Shown piece after piece: positions 45,962-46,863 of a stretch of 46,863 nucleotides of DNA. The notes under the pieces were generated by a model. It was not told the DNA's origin and searched no databases. It saw nothing but the letters and a program-made list of their open reading frames with translations. A program made the translations under genes and the position numbers. Numbering within the stretch: the first letter of the stretch is position 1; each line of letters starts with the position of its first letter. The DNA comes from Rhizobiaceae bacterium (lineage in GTDB: Bacteria > Pseudomonadota > Alphaproteobacteria > Rhizobiales > Rhizobiaceae): contig JAESUH010000056.1 in the NCBI GenBank assembly GCA_016763155.1, forward strand, positions 1-46,863, in the 5' to 3' direction.

Positions 45962-46863
45962 ATGGGCAAGAAAATTAATCCATTCGAGGAATATCAAGCG
46001 CGAGGCTATGCGAGTGAAAACTTCAACGCCTATGATGTGGGGCTTTCGAACAGAAATTCCGGGCTTGCACTGGAAATGTTATGCCATGATGTAACCCCGA
46101 TGGGTATGCATTATCTGTTGACGCATTTTGATGTGCCTTTTGCTGATGGTGACCAATGGAATTTGTCACTTGAAGGCAATTTCAAAAATCCGATGACGCT
46201 TTCGATGGATGAAATCAAAAAGCGGGATAGCGTTACCATTCCAGTCACCATGGAATGTGCTGGCAATGGCCGCGCCACCCATGAAAAACGCAGTCAGAGC
46301 ATGCCCTGGTTTTATGGCGCAGTGGGAACTGCCGAATGGAGCGGCACGCCCTTGGTAGATTTGTTGGAAGAGGCGGGGATTGGGGATGATGTGGTCGAGA
46401 TATCATTCCTGGGTGCTGACCGGGGATTTGACCATGCGGTGGAACATAATTTCGGGCGCTCTTTAACGCTCAAACAAATTGCCAATCGTGATATTTTACT
46501 TTGCCATTCCATGAATGGCATGCCGCTTTTACCCCAGCATGGTTTTCCTCTTCGATTGATTGTGCCGGGTTGGTACGGCATGGCGAGCGTTAAATGGTTG
46601 AACCGGATTGAAGCGCTGGACGAAGCATTCACCGGTTATCAGCAGGTGGGCACTTATCGTTACCGCCAGTTGCCGGAAGATGAGGGTGTGAGAATTACAG
46701 ATATCCGCGTTAAATCACTGATGACGCCGCCGGGTGTGCCGGATTGGTATTCAAGACGACGCTTGGTGGATGCGGGGCCTGTAGAAGTTACCGGCCGTGC
46801 CTGGTCTGGCGCAGGCGTGCCGGTCGAAAAGATAGAATTCAGTAGCGATAGCGAAAATTGGCA
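45962..46863 (+). CDS. Sulfite-oxidase-family molybdopterin enzyme, N-terminal part (runs off the window)
   Basis: The first 300 codons are inside the window, without a stop. The motif TMECAGNGR with Cys99 is the molybdenum-ligating cysteine region of the sulfite oxidase family, and GFPLRLIVPGWYGMASVKWL near 197-216 is the matching cofactor-binding stretch. The end of the window enters the dimerisation domain (VEVTGRAWSGAG). There is no signal peptide or twin-arginine motif at the start, so it appears cytoplasmic, unlike periplasmic SorA or MsrP. ATG 45962 has AAAGG about 7 bases upstream. The substrate may or may not be sulfite. Confidence 0.88.
   Translation, partial: MGKKINPFEEYQARGYASENFNAYDVGLSNRNSGLALEMLCHDVTPMGMHYLLTHFDVPFADGDQWNLSLEGNFKNPMTLSMDEIKKRDSVTIPVTMECAGNGRATHEKRSQSMPWFYGAVGTAEWSGTPLVDLLEEAGIGDDVVEISFLGADRGFDHAVEHNFGRSLTLKQIANRDILLCHSMNGMPLLPQHGFPLRLIVPGWYGMASVKWLNRIEALDEAFTGYQQVGTYRYRQLPEDEGVRITDIRVKSLMTPPGVPDWYSRRRLVDAGPVEVTGRAWSGAGVPVEKIEFSSDSENW

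Overview
The window looks like a chromosomal segment of an alphaproteobacterium, most likely of the order Hyphomicrobiales (Rhizobiales). The reasons are a split transhydrogenase (separate PntAA, PntAB and PntB), RcdA-like (DUF1465) and TrcR-like (DUF1013) cell-cycle proteins with a perfect CtrA box between them, the block DUF4164 - zapA - 6S RNA - fthC, and the cluster tkt - gap - pgk - fba. Base composition is moderate, judged by eye. No insertion sequence, phage gene, tRNA, rRNA or CRISPR array was seen.

Layout. 1-1941: transhydrogenase operon (tail of pntAA, pntAB, pntB). 2132-3975: cell-cycle block with rcdA on the minus strand, a CtrA box, a possible CtrA-linked small RNA, and trcR with a structured leader and a strong terminator. 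4035-6697: propionyl-CoA synthetase coupled to an SGNH hydrolase. 6800-13409: Calvin/glycolysis enzymes (tkt, gap, pgk, class I aldolase) on the minus strand, interrupted by an oppositely oriented cytochrome P450. 13803-16160: DUF4164 protein, zapA, 6S RNA, fthC and ymdB. 16184-19447: pgi and pgm. 19767-22729: ferredoxin-NADP reductase and a membrane-bound nucleotide-sugar dehydratase. 22744-26219: a secreted thioredoxin/DsbD-like fusion and an MFS transporter.

26515-40622 is an accessory catabolic region made of two convergent clusters. On the plus strand a complete branched-chain-type ABC importer is followed by an aldehyde dehydrogenase, a flotillin and a second aldehyde dehydrogenase. On the minus strand a TRAP transporter (dctP, dctQ, dctM) is coupled to a thiamine-diphosphate 2-oxo-acid decarboxylase-like enzyme. 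Together they suggest uptake of organic acids, decarboxylation of a 2-oxo acid to an aldehyde, and oxidation of the aldehyde. The substrate cannot be read from the sequence.

40871-46863: small separate genes (K+-channel-like protein, membrane coiled-coil protein, CAP-domain lipoprotein, diguanylate cyclase). Last comes a Gfo/Idh/MocA oxidoreductase, a TetR regulator and a truncated sulfite-oxidase-type molybdoenzyme, linked by two near-identical operator-like palindromes. The most interesting signals are the CtrA-box/small-RNA candidate between rcdA and trcR, the flotillin between two aldehyde dehydrogenases, the decarboxylase/TRAP/dehydrogenase pathway, the long tail on the LivF-type ATPase, and the thioredoxin-DsbD fusion.
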